Assembly: GCA_030430565.1 (NCBI GenBank)
Contig: JAUIKS010000006.1
Coordinates: forward strand, 124,001 to 188,000
DNA from: Polyangia bacterium
Lineage (GTDB): Bacteria; Myxococcota_A; Polyangia; Nannocystales; Nannocystaceae
Direction of reading: 5' to 3'
DNA length: 64,000 nucleotides
Both the position numbers and the translations under genes were made by a program. Shown in pieces: positions 10,135 through 17,757 of this stretch (positions are counted from its first letter, which is position 1; every line of letters starts with the position of its first letter). A model generated the notes under the pieces. The model saw only the letters and a list, made by a program, of their open reading frames with translations, was not told the origin of the DNA and searched no databases.

Positions 10135-12030
10135 CTAGTGTCGGCGCGGCGCGGCCGGGGTGAGCTTCAGGGTGACCTGCTTGCCGTCCCGGAGCACGAC
10201 GACGTCGATCTCGACGCCGGGCTTGAGGACCGCGAAGGCGGCCATGTAGTCGTCCATATTATGGATCTCGCGCTCGCCGAGCTTCTGGATGACGTCGCCC
10301 TTGGTCAGGCCGGCCTTCTCGGCGGGACCTCCTGGACGGACGCCAGACAGCGTCAGGCCGTCGTTCTCGGCGGCGTAGTCGGGGATCGTGCCGAGCGAGA
10401 CCCGGAAGCCCGAGCGCAGCGGTTTTGACTCGACGACCTTCTTGTAGTCGAGCGTCAGCGAGCGGGACATGATCGCCGCGACGACGCGCGCGGCCATGTC
10501 GCCGATCTTCGCGGCGCCGTCGAAGTCGATCTTCTCGAGGTCGTCCGAGGGCTTGTGGTAGTCGTCGTGCGCGCCGGTAAAGAAGTGCAGCACGGGGATC
10601 CCGACCTCGTAGAACGAGGTCTGATCCGAGGCGCCGTAGCCCTGCTGGTTGGTCTTGACGGTGAGGCCGCCGCCAGACCTCTCGAGCACGCCAGGCCAGG
10701 CGCTGGAGGTCCCGGCGCCGGCGACGATCACGGTGTTCTCGCGCATGCGCCCGACCATGTCGAAGTTCAGCATCGCGACGATCTGCTCGCTGGCGCTGGC
10801 GCCGAGCTGCTTGACGAGGTGCTTCGAGCCGAGCAGGCCCATCTCCTCCGCGCCGAAGGCCACGAATTGGATGTCGTAGGGCCGCTCGCTCGCGGGGATC
10901 TTGGCGAGCGTCTTGGCGAGCTCGAGGACGGCCGCGACCCCGGAGGCGTTGTCGTCGGCGCCGTTGTGGACCGCCCGCTCGCCCGGCGCGAGGGAGTGGC
11001 TGTTGCCCATGCCGAGGTGGTCCATGTGCGCGCCGATGACGATGCGCTGCTGCGTCGAGCCGTTGCCGCGGAGGACCGCGCCGACGTTGCCGGTGCCGAG
11101 CACGATCGGCTCGAAGGGCGTGTCGATGACGCCCTGGCGCTTGCTCTTGGTGCCGTTCTCGAGGCCGAAGTGCGCGTCTCCGGACTTCTTGGCCCGCTTG
11201 GCCGACTTGCCAGAGATCCCGAAGATCTCGAGCATCGCGTCGGTGCCCTTGGCGCCCACGGCGACCGCCGGGATCTGCAGATCGTTGACCCGTCCGTTGT
11301 TGGCGTAGGGGGTGTCGCTGTCGGGATCCCACAGCACGAAGCCCGTGGCGCCGTGCTCGCGGGCGGTGATGAGCTTGGTCTGGGGACGGATCTTGCTCGG
11401 GTCGAGGTGCGGGTCATCGGGGCCGCCGGCGCGGACGACGACGATGCGGTTGGTCCGCCCCTTGAGCTTCTCGTAGTCACCCGTCCAGGGCTCGTCGCCG
11501 GCGATGCCGTAGCCCATGTAGATGAAGCGCGAGAGCACGGGGCCGCTCTCGCTGGTGTCGTGGCCCCACGGGATGAGGTCGTAGTCGATGGGCGTGCGGC
11601 CAGCCGCGAGCATCGCGGTTTTTCCCTCGCGGACGCGGACGCCGTCGGTGACTTCGAACTTCTGCTCGAAGGATCCGTTGAAGGCGGGTTCGAGGCCGAG
11701 GGCCTCGAAGGCCTTGATGATGTGCGCGCGAACGCGTTCGTCGGCGGCGGTGCCGGGGGCGCGGCCCTCTTGGGCGTCGGCCGCGAGGAACTCGACGTGG
11801 GTCCTGAGCTGCGCGGCGTCGAGCGGCGCGAGCTCGGCCCACGCGCTGGTCGAGGACGCGCCGGCTTCGCCAGAGCCGCTCGGCTGCTCGGTCGGTTCGC
11901 CGTCTGGGGTGCGTTTACACGAGGGAGCCGCGGCGAGCGTCAACGCGAGCGAGAGGATGCCCGAGAACGTGGTCAGCCGGTGCAGCGCTCGGGGCACGGA
12001 AGATCGATCGCGAATCCGGACGGCAGGCAT
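10135..12030 (-). CDS. M28-family zinc aminopeptidase lipoprotein with PDZ domain
   Basis: The 631-residue product starts with a lipoprotein signal ending in AAAPSC. A PA-like insert lies roughly at residues 177-266. The M28 peptidase core then carries all zinc ligands: GAHMDH near 332, GADDNASG, FGAEEMG, NFDMVGR and DDYHKPSDD near 492. A PDZ domain (LSGVRPGGPAEKAGLTKGD) fills the last 70 residues. Such enzymes remove N-terminal amino acids from peptides and here act outside the cytoplasm, tethered by lipid. The ATG at 12030 is chosen; an in-frame TTG at 12051 has its GGAG too close. It is read alone. Confidence 0.9.
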   Translation of the reverse strand: MPAVRIRDRSSVPRALHRLTTFSGILSLALTLAAAPSCKRTPDGEPTEQPSGSGEAGASSTSAWAELAPLDAAQLRTHVEFLAADAQEGRAPGTAADERVRAHIIKAFEALGLEPAFNGSFEQKFEVTDGVRVREGKTAMLAAGRTPIDYDLIPWGHDTSESGPVLSRFIYMGYGIAGDEPWTGDYEKLKGRTNRIVVVRAGGPDDPHLDPSKIRPQTKLITAREHGATGFVLWDPDSDTPYANNGRVNDLQIPAVAVGAKGTDAMLEIFGISGKSAKRAKKSGDAHFGLENGTKSKRQGVIDTPFEPIVLGTGNVGAVLRGNGSTQQRIVIGAHMDHLGMGNSHSLAPGERAVHNGADDNASGVAAVLELAKTLAKIPASERPYDIQFVAFGAEEMGLLGSKHLVKQLGASASEQIVAMLNFDMVGRMRENTVIVAGAGTSSAWPGVLERSGGGLTVKTNQQGYGASDQTSFYEVGIPVLHFFTGAHDDYHKPSDDLEKIDFDGAAKIGDMAARVVAAIMSRSLTLDYKKVVESKPLRSGFRVSLGTIPDYAAENDGLTLSGVRPGGPAEKAGLTKGDVIQKLGEREIHNMDDYMAAFAVLKPGVEIDVVVLRDGKQVTLKLTPAAPRRH

Positions 12031-12106
12031 GTCGCGCAAGCCTACAACCAAGTCTCCATCGGGTCATCGGGGTGCGCGATGAACGCGCTTAGACCGACGT
12101 TGCCGC

Positions 12107-13138
12107 TTACCAGTCGACGAGCGCCGCGCCCCAGGTGAAGCCGGAGCCGAACGCGACCAGCGCGATCTTCTTGCCTGGGGTCAGCGAGCCGGACTCGACG
12201 GCCTCCGCGAGCATCGTCGGGATCGTCGCGGCGGTGGTGTTGCCGTAGCGCTGAATATTGTGCGGGACCTTTTCCGGGGGGAGCCCCAGCTGCTCGGCGA
12301 CGTACTGATTGATGCGCATGTTGGCCTGGTGGAAGAAGAACAGATCGATGTCGTCGAACTCGACCTGCTCCTCCGCGCAGACCTGCATCAGGCTGCCGAC
12401 CATCATCATGACCGCGTTCTTGAACACCTTGCGGCCGTCCATGTGGGCCCAGAGCATCTCTGGCTCGACGGTGCCGCGGCCGTCTTCGTCGACGGGGATG
12501 AAGGGGCGCCGCTTGATGTCCCAGACCTTCTGGCAGAGCACCTCGGCGTGGCGGCCGTCGGCGCCCAGGACGATCCGCCGGACGCCGCGATCTTCGTCGG
12601 TGGCGGAGACGATGACCGCGCCGGCGGCGTCGCCGAACAAGGAGGAGACGGTGCGGCCGCGGGTCGTCAGGTCGAGCGCCGCGGAGTGGGTCTCCGCGCC
12701 GACGACGAGCACGTGGCGCGCGGCGCCTGACTTGACCATGGCGCTCGCGGTCTGGAGCCCATAGAGGAAGCCGGAGCACTGGTTGCGGATGTCGAGCGCG
12801 GGGACGAATTTGGGGGTCTCGGCCTCGGCGACGCCGAGTCGCCGCTGCAGCAGCACGCCGCTGCCCGGGAACGCGTAGTCGGGCGAGAGCGTGGCGAACA
12901 CGATCATGTCGAGGTCGGTCGCGCGCAGACCCGCGCGCTCGAGGGCGGCGCGCGCGGCCGGCTCGGCGAGCTCGGCGGTGCCGACGCCCTCGGCGGAGAA
13001 GTGCCGTGACTCGATCCCGGTTCGCTGGACGATCCACTCGTGGCTGGTCTCGATCCCGTAGACATCGACGAGGTCTTGATTCGTGACCCTTCGAGGCGGG
13101 ACGTTAAATCCAGTACCGGAGATATAGGCGTAGGGCAC
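12107..13138 (-). CDS. fabH: 3-oxoacyl-ACP synthase III (FabH-type)
   Basis: The 343-residue protein shows the thiolase-fold catalytic triad of KAS III: Cys in NQCSGFLYGL near residue 118, His in FFHQANMRIN near 268 and Asn in GNTTAATIP near 298. The C-terminal LVAFGSGFTWGAALVDW is also characteristic. It condenses an acyl-CoA primer with malonyl-ACP to start fatty acid synthesis in the cytoplasm. The GTG start at 13138 has AAGGA seven bases upstream. It is not in a fab operon, so a role in branched-chain or specialised lipid priming is possible. Confidence 0.9.
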   Translation of the reverse strand: MPYAYISGTGFNVPPRRVTNQDLVDVYGIETSHEWIVQRTGIESRHFSAEGVGTAELAEPAARAALERAGLRATDLDMIVFATLSPDYAFPGSGVLLQRRLGVAEAETPKFVPALDIRNQCSGFLYGLQTASAMVKSGAARHVLVVGAETHSAALDLTTRGRTVSSLFGDAAGAVIVSATDEDRGVRRIVLGADGRHAEVLCQKVWDIKRRPFIPVDEDGRGTVEPEMLWAHMDGRKVFKNAVMMMVGSLMQVCAEEQVEFDDIDLFFFHQANMRINQYVAEQLGLPPEKVPHNIQRYGNTTAATIPTMLAEAVESGSLTPGKKIALVAFGSGFTWGAALVDW

Positions 13139-13471
13139 GGTGGGGTCCTTCGCGGTCGAGCGCCAGCGGGGACTGCCGGCGCGCGAACTCTAGCCCGGAT
13201 CCCAGGCTGCGTCACGGTCGCGTCCGCCGTCGCGTGTCGTCATTGGGTCTCGACAAATTTTTGCGGGCGGCGGAGGACGAGCGCTCGACGACGTCCTGCC
13301 GCGGAGGTGCTACCGCGGCTGAAGGATCGCGGCGCGCGTGAGATCTCGCGGCGGGCGGCGGGCGGCGGGCCGGTCGTCGCGCGCGGAGCGTTCACCCGAT
13401 CCGACTGACCGGCGCGCGCGTCGTCTCGTGACGCTTCGAATCGCCAGCCCGGTCGCCGGAGAAGTGTTGAT

Positions 13472-13498
13472 ATTCATGAATCGTAGTAGTTCATGAAT
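13472..13498. promoter_or_regulatory. Twin TTCATGAA palindromes forming one inverted repeat
   Basis: ATTCATGAA ... TTCATGAAT is a 9-bp inverted repeat whose arms each contain the 8-bp palindrome TTCATGAA, with centres 17 bases apart. AT-rich twin palindromes like this suit a dimer- or tetramer-binding regulator. On the plus strand nine T residues follow eight bases later, so it could instead stop plus-strand transcription. Confidence 0.4.
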
Positions 13499-13531
13499 GT
13501 GCACGCTTTTTTTTTGAAGGCCCAGACGTCG

Positions 13532-13569
13532 AGAGAGCGCAGGCGCGGGGTGCCGCGCGTGCGCTCTCT
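13532..13569 (-). terminator. Hairpin behind the lysozyme-fold lipoprotein gene
   Basis: AGAGAGCGCA pairs with TGCGCTCTCT, and the inner GCGCGG/CCGCGC bases extend the stem. It begins 33 bases beyond the stop of the gene at 13602-14618. No T-run follows on the minus strand (an A-run does), so it would have to work as a hairpin-only or Rho-assisted terminator or a stabilising 3' end. Confidence 0.45.
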
Positions 13570-13601
13570 GATCGGAGCGGCGGGGGGAGGAGCTGCTCGC
13601 G

Positions 13602-14618
13602 CTAGCTCTCCTCCTCGAGCGCCTCGATCTCCTCCCAGAGGCCGATCGCCATCTCCTCCTGCGTCTCCCAGGCCTCGCCGTCGAGGCCCTGCTCCGGCTC
13701 GACGCCGAGCATCTTCGTGGTGACGCGCTCGTCGGGGTCGAGGCCCTTCTTCTTGGCGCGCGCGTTGAAGTACTTGCGCATGATCGCGGCCCGGTTCTCG
13801 TGCTTCGAGGGGCACAGCTTGCCGCCGTTGACCGCGCGGTGAATCGTCGCCCAGGTCGGGGTCGTCTTGAAGTCGTAGGTCTCGCCGTCGGCGTTCTTGC
13901 AGCGGATCGTGCCGTTGAGCTTCCGCAGCGCGCGCTCGGCCGCGCGGCGGTAGACGAGCACGTCGACCACCGGATCACAGAGCACGCGCGGATCGGCCTG
14001 CTTGCTCCACAGCATCGTGAAGTAGTTCGAGTTCATGCCGAACAGCCCGTAGGTCTGCCACAGGCTCGAGTCCTCGGCGTACGGGTTGTCGGGGTAGCGG
14101 TCCTTCATCTTGCGCCAGGCGCTGCGGCTGCCCTCGATGTCAGGGGAGAGGCGGTGCACGAGGCCGCTTTGGTAGCTCGCCTCGCGCAGCGCGACGAGCA
14201 TGAGGAGCTTGCGGAAGCCGCGGGACGCCTTGAGGCGCTTGTGGACGTGGGCGATGACCCGCTTGGTCCGCTGCTGCGTCTCGTTGGTCAGCTTGGGCCG
14301 CTTGCTGTCGATCTCGTGGACGCACTCGCGGTACTCGAACTCGAGCGCGGCGGCCAGCGCGTCGTCGTCGCCGGCTGCTTCGTCGTCGGCCTCCTCGCTG
14401 ATCTCGTCGTGCGTGTCGACGCCGTCTTCCTCGTCCGGAGGGTCCTCGACGAGCGCCAGGGAGGCGCCGGGTTTGTCCTCGGCGTCCGCGAGGAGCTCGG
14501 CCTCGTCCTTCTCGTCGACCTCGACGTCGACGTCATCCGCCGCGTCGTAGTCGTCCAGCTCGTCGCTGATACATCCGGTCAGACAGCAGGCGATGATCGC
14601 GAGGTGGTGCAAGCGCAT
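13602..14618 (-). CDS. Lipoprotein with lysozyme/transglycosylase-like fold
   Basis: The ATG at 14618 follows AGGAGA by nine bases. The 338-residue product has a lipobox (IIACCLTGC), a strongly acidic linker to about residue 110, then a helical domain. In that domain LVALREASYQSG has a Glu placed like the catalytic acid of soluble lytic transglycosylases. It is followed by YGLFGMNSNYF and DPVVDVLVYRRAAERALRKLN, which mimic the GLMQ and DP...N blocks of that fold. This suggests peptidoglycan cleavage at the envelope. The similarity is by eye and the family assignment is tentative; a catalytically dead relative is possible. Confidence 0.6.
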   Translation of the reverse strand: MRLHHLAIIACCLTGCISDELDDYDAADDVDVEVDEKDEAELLADAEDKPGASLALVEDPPDEEDGVDTHDEISEEADDEAAGDDDALAAALEFEYRECVHEIDSKRPKLTNETQQRTKRVIAHVHKRLKASRGFRKLLMLVALREASYQSGLVHRLSPDIEGSRSAWRKMKDRYPDNPYAEDSSLWQTYGLFGMNSNYFTMLWSKQADPRVLCDPVVDVLVYRRAAERALRKLNGTIRCKNADGETYDFKTTPTWATIHRAVNGGKLCPSKHENRAAIMRKYFNARAKKKGLDPDERVTTKMLGVEPEQGLDGEAWETQEEMAIGLWEEIEALEEES

Positions 14619-14685
14619 AGTGGGATCGTCTCCTGGGGGGCCGCCTTGTTTGAGCGCTGGTCGTACGCTGTCACGCCCTGTGTAG

Positions 14686-14713
14686 CGGGCTGGCTGTGCT
14701 TCGAGCCAGCCCG
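14686..14713. promoter_or_regulatory. 10-bp hairpin in the leader of the lysozyme-fold lipoprotein gene
   Basis: CGGGCTGGCT and AGCCAGCCCG pair perfectly with an 8-base loop, 68 bases upstream of the ATG at 14618. In the direction of that gene it is preceded, not followed, by TTTTT, so it is not a standard terminator. It could shape the mRNA leader. Confidence 0.35.
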
Positions 14714-14915
14714 AAAAACGGGCCAGGCGGACGGCCATGGTATACGCGATCTTCTTGTTCCAGTAGGGTCGCGTATCCACGCATCTACGGCGCGTGAACG
14801 CACGATTGCGCATTCTCCCGAAACTACGCATTTAGGTGATTGCTCGCTACCGCACTGCAGCTCGCCCGGCCCGCCGGCTCGGCGCTGCGCGACGCGGCGC
14901 CGCGACGCGCGTGCG

Positions 14916-14962
14916 CACAACATGTGGTAGCCGGTCGCGACGTGGCGCCGCTACATGTTGTG
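14916..14962. promoter_or_regulatory. Inverted repeat CACAACATGT/ACATGTTGTG
   Basis: Ten-base perfect arms are separated by 27 bases, and the inner GTAGC/GCTAC continue the pairing after a two-base offset. It could be a two-site operator or a cruciform. No coding gene starts within 250 bases to the right. Confidence 0.4.
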
Positions 14963-15397
14963 GGTGAGCCGTTCGCGTACAGCGCGGTACGCGGAATACC
15001 CGCTGTGACGTATCCGCGAATGAGGTGGTGGTCCGTACCCCCCAACACGTTGTTGGCTTGAGCGCAAGCCGGCCGGTCGGAATTTTGAAAATAATCACCA
15101 GCCGGTGGAGTGATCTCCCTTGTGGAGTCTCGCGAGCGCACGTGAAACATAATTTTCCTAGTGGTTTGCTCCGTTGTGCTCGGAAGTGACGTTCGGAGCT
15201 CCCGATCGATTCCGCGCTGGGGCGGCGCGTACCTGGTCACGGGTCGTGACGGCAGCGCGCCTGGGGGGCGGCGGCGACGATCGAGAAGCCCTGAAGCGAC
15301 ACCTCGGCGTGGACGTGTTGGCGGTCTTGAGGCCGGTCCTCAGTTGACGCTGGCGTAGTTCACTTCACGAAGTTGAGCGACTTCGGCGGGTGAAGCC

Positions 15398-15470
15398 TGT
15401 GGAGAACTGCGGAGTGCCTGTGGATGAGTCCGTTCCGCGTGTGGATAACTCGATTCGCGACTGTGGACAA
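15398..15470 (+). promoter_or_regulatory. Four same-orientation DnaA-box-like 9-mers spaced 21-22 bp
   Basis: TGTGGAGAA (15398), TGTGGATGA (15419), TGTGGATAA (15440) and TGTGGACAA (15462) all share TGTGG and point the same way. Their starts are 21, 21 and 22 bases apart, which is two helical turns. The third is the exact complement of the DnaA consensus TTATCCACA. This places all sites on one face of the helix. Binding by DnaA is inferred from consensus; another factor could use the same word. Confidence 0.55.
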
Positions 15471-15708
15471 GCCAGCAGCGCCCGCGCGTCGCGCAGGCGA
15501 GGCACGGCACGTCCCGCGTGGGGGGAGCAGACCTCGACGTGACGCTCCCCACGGCTCGCTGTCGCGGCTTGGTGCGGCGGCTGCGAGGCCCAATAACCTG
15601 TCAGTTCGCGGCGCGATTGCGAGGAGGTGCGGGCGTGTTCGTTGTAGATGCAAGCGCGTGTGGGTTCTCCACGCGAGCGCGTCTCATTGGGATGTGTCGG
15701 GGGTCACG

Positions 15709-16782
15709 TCAGCCGCGCTCGTGGCCGACGCGGCGAGCGTGGCGTCGGAGGATCCAGAGAAAGAAGGGCGCGCCGAGCAGGCTCGTGATGACCCCCGGGG
15801 GGAAGCTGAAGTCGCCGACGGCGCGGGAGCCCGTGTCGACGATGACGACGAGGGTCCCGCCGAGGAGTGCGGAGAGCGGCACCAGGCGTCGATAGCCCGG
15901 ACCCGCGAGCATGCGGACGACGTGCGGCACGATCAGGCCGACGAAGCCGATGACGCCGGCGACCGCCGTGGCGGTGCCGACGAGCAGCGCCGTGCTGAGG
16001 ATGGTGAGCAGCTGAAAGCGCTCGAGCCGAACGCCGAGCGAGCGCGCCGTGTCGGCGCCGAGCTGGAGCGTGTCGAGGTCTCGACGCAAGTACGCGCCCG
16101 CGCCGAGGCCGAGCAGCGCGGGCCCCAGCGCGCCGGCGAGGTGATCCCAGCTGCGGCCCTCGAAGCTGCCCATGAGCCAGCGTACGACCTTGAGGCCGAG
16201 GTCCCAGCGCTCGCTGGCGAGCGCGAGCATCATCGTCGTCAACGCCGAGCAGAGCGCCGAGAGGGCGATGCCCGCGAGCAGCAGCGTCGCCACGCCGTGA
16301 CGGGTCCCGGCGAGGGCCAGCAGCGCCAGCAGGACCGCGACCGCGCCTGCAGCCGCGAGCGCCGGCGTGACCCACACGCCGAGCGCGTCGAGCCCGAGGC
16401 TGAACCCGAGGACAGACGCGACCGCGGCGCCCGAGCTGACCCCGAGGACACCCGGCTCGGCCATGGGGTTGCGAAACAGCCCCTGGGTGAGGGCGCCAGC
16501 GACCCCGAGCGTCGCGCCGACCAGCGCGGCGAGCAGCGCCCTCGGCAGCCGGAGCGACCAGACGATGGCGTCGGCGATGGCGTCGGCCTCGCTGAGCGCG
16601 GGCGGGGTGGCCGTCACGAGCGAGCGCAGTCGACCCGCGAGCAGGGACAGCGCGCGGCCGACCTCGACGCCGCCGGGGCCGACGACGAGCGCGACGACGA
16701 GCGCGACGACGAGGCTGATCGCCAACAGCGGCCCGAGTGCGGGGAAGCGCGGTTTCAGCGGCTGGTGGGACGAGGTGGTCAC
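15709..16782 (-). CDS. btuC: FecCD/BtuC-type ABC transporter permease
   Basis: The 357-residue inner-membrane protein has about ten hydrophobic segments. Family signatures include LPRALLAALVGATLGVAGALTQGLFRNPMAEPGVLGVSSGAAV and GFVGLIVPHVVRMLAGPGYR, the latter contacting the ATPase. It should move cobalamin across the inner membrane with the binding protein encoded 15 bases upstream. Start is GTG at 16782. It is the last gene of the riboswitch operon; I see no gene for the matching ATPase (BtuD) behind it, so that subunit must come from elsewhere. Iron-siderophore or heme permeases are close relatives, but the riboswitch argues for B12. Confidence 0.9.
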   Translation of the reverse strand: MTTSSHQPLKPRFPALGPLLAISLVVALVVALVVGPGGVEVGRALSLLAGRLRSLVTATPPALSEADAIADAIVWSLRLPRALLAALVGATLGVAGALTQGLFRNPMAEPGVLGVSSGAAVASVLGFSLGLDALGVWVTPALAAAGAVAVLLALLALAGTRHGVATLLLAGIALSALCSALTTMMLALASERWDLGLKVVRWLMGSFEGRSWDHLAGALGPALLGLGAGAYLRRDLDTLQLGADTARSLGVRLERFQLLTILSTALLVGTATAVAGVIGFVGLIVPHVVRMLAGPGYRRLVPLSALLGGTLVVIVDTGSRAVGDFSFPPGVITSLLGAPFFLWILRRHARRVGHERG

Positions 16783-16797
16783 GGCGCGACGAACCGC

Positions 16798-17757
16798 CTA
16801 GCGCGGGTTGCTCGGGAGGTCGTTCGCGTTCGCGGTCGCGGCCTCGGGATGGCGAGCGCGCAGCGCCCTGACCGCGTCGAGCATGCCGCGTCCGACGCTG
16901 TAGAGATGGTGGGGAGGGATGGCGAGCACGCCGCCGCCGCGCGCGGCTCGGGTGGCCGAGAAGCCGGGGCGCCGCGCGAGCGCTCGCTCGCTCGCCTCGC
17001 AGGAGGGCGGTCCGCAGGGGATGATGATGACCTCGGGATCCCAGGAGATCAGCTGCTCGAGGGTCACGCTGCGATGCCCCGTGACGCCGCGCGTGGCGGC
17101 GAGGTTGCGGTATCCGGCGAGCTCGACGACGTCGTGAAAGGAGGTCGCGTCGCCCGCGATCGTGCCCTCGTTGTAGCTGACGGCCGCGGGCGCCCGCTTC
17201 GGTAGCGAGGCCGTGAGCGTCGCGATCTCGCGATCGAAGTCCTCGACGAGCGCCCGGCCGGCGGCCGCGTCGCCGGCGAGCCGCGCGATGTCGGTGACGT
17301 GGCGGCGGTAGTCCGCGAAGCCGGTGAAGCCGTCGAGGACGTGGGTCGGGGCGCCGTGCCGCTCGAGCAGCGCCCGGGTCTCGGCGGCCGTGAAGCTCGC
17401 GACGAAGGTGTAGCCTGGCTTTAAGGACAAGAGCGTCTCGCTGGTGCCGGCGAGCCGGGGGACGGCCGCTGGCCAGCGATCCACGACGGCGCTGTAGCGC
17501 GGGTCGTCCGCCATCACGCTGACCGCGACGACGCGATCCTGCACGCCGGGTCCGAGCTCCCATAGGACCTCGTCGCTGAGCACCGTCTGCGACGCGAGCG
17601 TTCGACGCCCGGCGCCTTCGTTGTCCTGGGACGCGCCTGCGCCCGACGACGCGCGGCCGCAGGCGGCCAGGAGCGCGCACGCGAGCAGGCCGATCATCGT
17701 CCGCAGCCGACGCGGGCGCGGGGCTGCGTTGCGGAGGTCATTGCGCGTCGGCTTCAC
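16798..17757 (-). CDS. btuF: Cobalamin-type periplasmic substrate-binding lipoprotein
   Basis: The GTG at 17757 overlaps the stop of the upstream propeller gene as GTGA. The 319-residue product has a lipobox at LAAC33, then a type III binding protein fold. Typical markers are ETLLSLKPGYTFVASFTAAETRALLERHGAP, DGFTGFADYRRHVTDIARLAG and the second lobe WDPEVIIIPCGPPSC. A large upstream extension of the frame is not coding because it lies inside the propeller gene. It should bind cobalamin in the periplasm and deliver it to the permease encoded next. The lipid anchor is unusual for a Gram-negative BtuF, which is normally soluble. Confidence 0.88.
   Translation of the reverse strand: MKPTRNDLRNAAPRPRRLRTMIGLLACALLAACGRASSGAGASQDNEGAGRRTLASQTVLSDEVLWELGPGVQDRVVAVSVMADDPRYSAVVDRWPAAVPRLAGTSETLLSLKPGYTFVASFTAAETRALLERHGAPTHVLDGFTGFADYRRHVTDIARLAGDAAAGRALVEDFDREIATLTASLPKRAPAAVSYNEGTIAGDATSFHDVVELAGYRNLAATRGVTGHRSVTLEQLISWDPEVIIIPCGPPSCEASERALARRPGFSATRAARGGGVLAIPPHHLYSVGRGMLDAVRALRARHPEAATANANDLPSNPR

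Larger units (their letters stand above)
13139..13601. other. Gene-free stretch upstream of fabH-type gene
   Basis: No gene seen in 463 bases. It contains two TTCATGAA palindromes, a T9 run at 13507-13515 and a long GC hairpin at 13532-13569 just behind the end of the next gene. The fabH promoter should lie in the left half. Confidence 0.5.
14619..15708. other. 1.1-kb gene-free region with inverted repeats and DnaA-like boxes
   Basis: I find no supportable gene. From left to right it holds a 10-bp hairpin (14686-14713) in the leader of the lipoprotein gene, a 10-bp inverted repeat (14916-14962) and overlapping hairpins CCAACA-CGT-TGTTGG and GGCTTG-AGCG-CAAGCC (15042-15070). Two AT-rich patches follow (about 15080-15098 and 15147-15160), then four DnaA-box-like 9-mers (15398-15470). 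The layout is reminiscent of an origin or DnaA-binding locus, but no replication gene is next to it. Confidence 0.55.

Noticed and set aside
15398..15470. Definite chromosomal origin of replication
   Set aside because: Only four boxes, three of them inexact, and no dnaA, dnaN, gidA or par gene in the window; recorded as a candidate DnaA-binding array instead.
14619..15708. Small genes on the plus strand in the gene-free region
   Set aside because: Translations are Arg/Ala-rich without signal, domain or ribosome site.
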